Shown here in pieces: positions 29,601 to 31,502 of a stretch of DNA of 31,502 bases. The number at the start of each line of letters is the position of its first letter. The first letter of the stretch is position 1. Position numbers and translations under genes: made by a program. Location: NCBI GenBank assembly GCA_020650975.1, contig JAIPMN010030777.1, forward strand, positions 1 to 31,502. Reading direction: 5' to 3'. The notes below the pieces were generated by a model. It made no database searches and was not told the origin of the DNA. It worked only from the letters and a program-made list of their open reading frames with translations. This DNA comes from Apostichopus californicus (lineage: Eukaryota; Echinodermata; Holothuroidea; Aspidochirotida; Stichopodidae).

Positions 29601-31427
29601 CAAACACCTATGGACCTATATCCTAATCACTCTTATAACTCTTATAGGTGTTAGAAATCATGAAGAAAGCTCCCATAAAAAACCATCAAAGATTGACCAT
29701 TTTACAAGTCTTTTCTTAATTCATTTTATGTATATATAGGGTCATTCCTTATCAAATCACTGGATTTTGGAGTATGTTGCAGTTCGACCTCTTTGAAATT
29801 TTGCAATTTTTAGCCACCATGGCAATTTTTTTGAGGTCTGTTTTCTTAACAATTAAATATCCTACTACTTTCCTTATCCAGAATTCCATAGATTATATCC
29901 CATAAAATGAGAAATAAACAATTTAGGCTTTAAAAGAATTCTCTGGTGGAGTTAGATCAACTTAAAAGTGCCAAACTATTTAATTTAGGTATTGTTATCT
30001 AACAAATGTGCCATTTTGGTAAACTTTGTTAAATTGTAAGAACTTTCTATTTATATAAATGTAAAAATCCCTCACAACTCTCACATGATTAAGTTGGTAA
30101 AAAATTGGCATAAAAAACCCTTCCTCATACTGAATTGCAGCATGAAGTAGCAACTTCCTGCACAACTTACATAATTATATTACAGGGAAACATTGTAATC
30201 ATTTTGTATTGTTTGGACTATCACTAGACATAGCCTCTAAAAGAATCAAGTATCCTGAAGCAATAGTTTAGGATCAATTTATCACTAATAAATGGCACAT
30301 ATTTTAGCGAAAAATGTCAGTTGAATTGTTTAATTTTCCATTTTATGGGATATAATCTGGAATAGGAAGGTAGTAGGATGTTGAATTGCTGAGAAATCAG
30401 ACCTCAAAAATCAAGGAAATGACAAATTGCCACAGTGGTGACAAATTGCAAAATTTCAAAGTGTGATAATTCGTCCAAGTTTGAGGCAACGCAACTGAAA
30501 TTTTCAGAATATGCTTATTTTACAGTGGTTCAAGCACAATAAGTTTGGCAATTTTTAGAAGAGGTCGAACCACAGCCATCCGTGATTTGACATGGAAAGA
30601 CCCTATAAATAAACATTAGCGAATATTGCACATTGATGATGTTAAGGGAGTGACTGCCTAAATTTCTGTTATGTTATTCCTTTGCTTTTACAACCTTCGT
30701 TTCAAAGACACTGAACACACCTTCGTGGCGTAAGGCGATTTTTCAAATATTTTATGGTCTGCTTTGAAAAGAGGAACATCACATTATTCAAATGATTTGG
30801 TATCGAATTAGGGGTTAACTTATTAAAGTGCTAAAATATGAAATTGTGATGAGCACAACACTCTTTGTCATAGTTTGCACATATTTAATGAGTTTCCCAG
30901 ATTTATTCAAAACTTCAAATGTGTATATGTATCTTGGAAACGAAAAGAGCTTTTCGAAACATTTCAACAGATTTTCTTTGAGATTATCACACACAACAAA
31001 TGTACTGAATATGAGGGAAATTGGCCACAGTAGGGTGTCTGTAGCAGTTTAATTGATAATCTTGATGCTTTTAGCCAAAATAATAAAACTGGCTTTCTTG
31101 ACTCTTCTAACTATAGGTGGGAGAAAATGTTACACAAACCAATGATCCTAATGTCTGAACTTGAAATAACTCGAAGGCTTGCAGTGTTTAAATTTGCATT
31201 CCTCAGACCTTGGTTAACTTGTTAGTCCATTCTATTCTGTCCTGTTTCTGTACCTACATATCCAAAATCAGCAGTTTGCAAAACGGCCGCTCTGTTTTAA
31301 TGTTTCCTTTTCGTGCACGGTGCCATTTCTCTTTCAGGTTGCAACGGATAAAGTCAGCTAAGCGACAAAAGGATATACAGAGGAAACAGAAAATAACAGA
31401 GAACAGAAAACACTTAGCGAGTGTCAG
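26608..31427 (+). CDS. CNOT4: CNOT4, RING E3 ubiquitin ligase of CCR4-NOT (5' part)
   Basis: Coding exons 26715-26750, 28037-28105, 29035-29147 and 31338-31427 join in phase to encode the first 102 residues. The gene leaves the window at the right edge. 26608-26714 is 5' UTR without an upstream ATG. Residues 13-55 form the C4C4 RING typical of Not4/CNOT4, with all eight cysteines (13, 16, 30, 32, 37, 40, 52, 55). A basic helical stretch follows (LQRIKSAKRQKDIQRKQK, then ENRKHLASVR) that leads into an RRM in other animals, not seen here. CNOT4 pairs with E2 enzymes of the UBE2D type and acts in mRNA decay and co-translational quality control. The N-terminal leader MLQDSTNEDPVE is short, as usual. 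Near-identity to the vertebrate RING makes the call secure. Confidence 0.95.
26715..26750 (+). CDS. CNOT4: CNOT4 coding exon 1
   Basis: ATG at 26715 in context CAAGATGC (A at -3), 12 codons ending EDPVE, donor GTAAGA. EDPVE directly before CPLCM matches the vertebrate protein. Confidence 0.92.
26751..28036 (+). other. CNOT4 intron after coding exon 1
   Basis: AT-rich with a poly-G run at 26806-26813. The 112-codon minus-strand frame at 27578-27916 is hydrophobic and low-complexity and lacks splice context. Nothing else recognised. Confidence 0.6.
28037..28105 (+). CDS. CNOT4: CNOT4 coding exon 2: first half of the RING
   Basis: Acceptor GATTTATCAG, donor GTAAGG, 69 bp in phase 0. It encodes CPLCMETLEIDDVNFYPCTC followed by GYQ, with four of the eight zinc ligands. 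Confidence 0.95.
28106..29034 (+). other. CNOT4 intron after coding exon 2
   Basis: Contains the antisense non-LTR fragment at 28415-28880 and a short TA repeat at about 28948-28957. Confidence 0.65.
28415..28880 (-). mobile_element. 3' end fragment of a second non-LTR retrotransposon
   Basis: The minus-strand frame 28879-28592 reads WIHDYESLVGK, then RLRLAKNIHSS and FRNMLFKNSFIYRAAI. That resembles the C-terminal tail of L2/CR1-type reverse transcriptases, where SF.YRAA..WN is usual. The minus strand then runs to GGAATAAAGAAATTGAAATT with repeated TTGAAA words, a typical microsatellite-like 3' end. Only the tail is left. Clade uncertain. Confidence 0.5.
29035..29147 (+). CDS. CNOT4: CNOT4 coding exon 3: second half of the RING
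   Basis: Acceptor TAATCACCACAG, donor GTAAGA at 29148, 113 bp, phase 0 to 2. It encodes ICRFCWHRIRTDENGLCPAC followed by RKAYPE and KPLSEE, with the last four zinc ligands. Confidence 0.95.
29148..31337 (+). other. CNOT4 intron after coding exon 3
   Basis: Holds the 865-bp inverted-repeat element at 29739-30603. Outside it the DNA is AT-rich and the short open frames at 29209-29418, 29422-29739 and 30828-31052 carry no domain. Confidence 0.65.
29739..30603. mobile_element. 865-bp non-autonomous DNA transposon with long inverted repeats
   Basis: Begins GGGTCATTCCTTATCAAATC; the other end, reverse-complemented, begins GGGTCTTTCCATGTCAAATC. Similarity continues through GTTCGACCTCTT and reappears deeper as ATCCTACTAC and GATTATATCCCATAAAAT in matching inverted positions, so the arms reach about 170 bp or more. 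TATA flanks both sides (29735-29738 and 30604-30607), a plausible target duplication. No open frame for a transposase. Confidence 0.85.
31338..31427 (+). CDS. CNOT4: CNOT4 coding exon 4
   Basis: Acceptor TTCTCTTTCAG, donor GTTAGT at 31428, 90 bp, phase 2 to 2. It encodes the basic helix ELQRIKSAKRQKDIQRKQK through HLASVR. The next exon lies outside the window. Confidence 0.93.
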
Positions 31428-31502
31428 GTTAGTAAGATTGATGTCCTCATCTAACATTATACAACCAATTTAATGTTATCAATCTGTACATTAACAGAGA
31501 AC

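Overview
This is AT-rich, intron-rich animal nuclear DNA. Genes are split by standard GT-AG introns, intergenic and intronic DNA is dense with minisatellites and transposon relics, and one gene encodes an NHL-repeat protein of the TRIM type. The mix (NHL genes, a Penelope-like element, abundant palindromic TAGGCCTA words) suggests a marine invertebrate deuterostome. An echinoderm such as a sea cucumber is my best guess, but the window does not prove it.

Three cellular genes can be assembled from splice sites and reading phase. (1) 3154-7177, minus strand: a five-exon coding sequence of 472 codons with a coiled coil and a C-terminal NHL beta-propeller but no RING or B-box in view. (2) 15355-24190, minus strand: SCNM1, a minor-spliceosome zinc-finger protein, in seven coding exons totalling 539 codons, more than twice the length I know for the human protein because of one huge low-complexity exon. 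(3) 26715-31427 and beyond the right edge, plus strand: the first four coding exons of CNOT4, the RING E3 ligase of the CCR4-NOT complex. SCNM1 and CNOT4 are head to head, with a compact GC-richer region at about 24250-24496 that looks like a shared bidirectional promoter.

Between genes 1 and 2 lies a decayed Penelope-like retroelement (about 9596-12290, minus strand) with reverse transcriptase and GIY-YIG endonuclease domains broken by stops and frameshifts. Its downstream flank carries a hammerhead-ribozyme motif. A second, orphan copy of that motif, in opposite orientation, sits at 7375-7413 just upstream of gene 1. Beside the element are two large minisatellites (39-bp and 69-bp units), and downstream of it a 91-bp tandem repeat interrupted by a 49-bp GC-rich palindrome.

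Other mobile DNA: ends of two non-LTR retrotransposons (727-947 and 28415-28880), an 865-bp terminal-inverted-repeat element flanked by TATA in a CNOT4 intron, and a roughly 614-bp inverted-repeat element built from CCGCCAT words in the CNOT4 leader intron. Four of the six SCNM1 introns contain their own unrelated minisatellite. The rest of the non-coding sequence shows nothing I can name.
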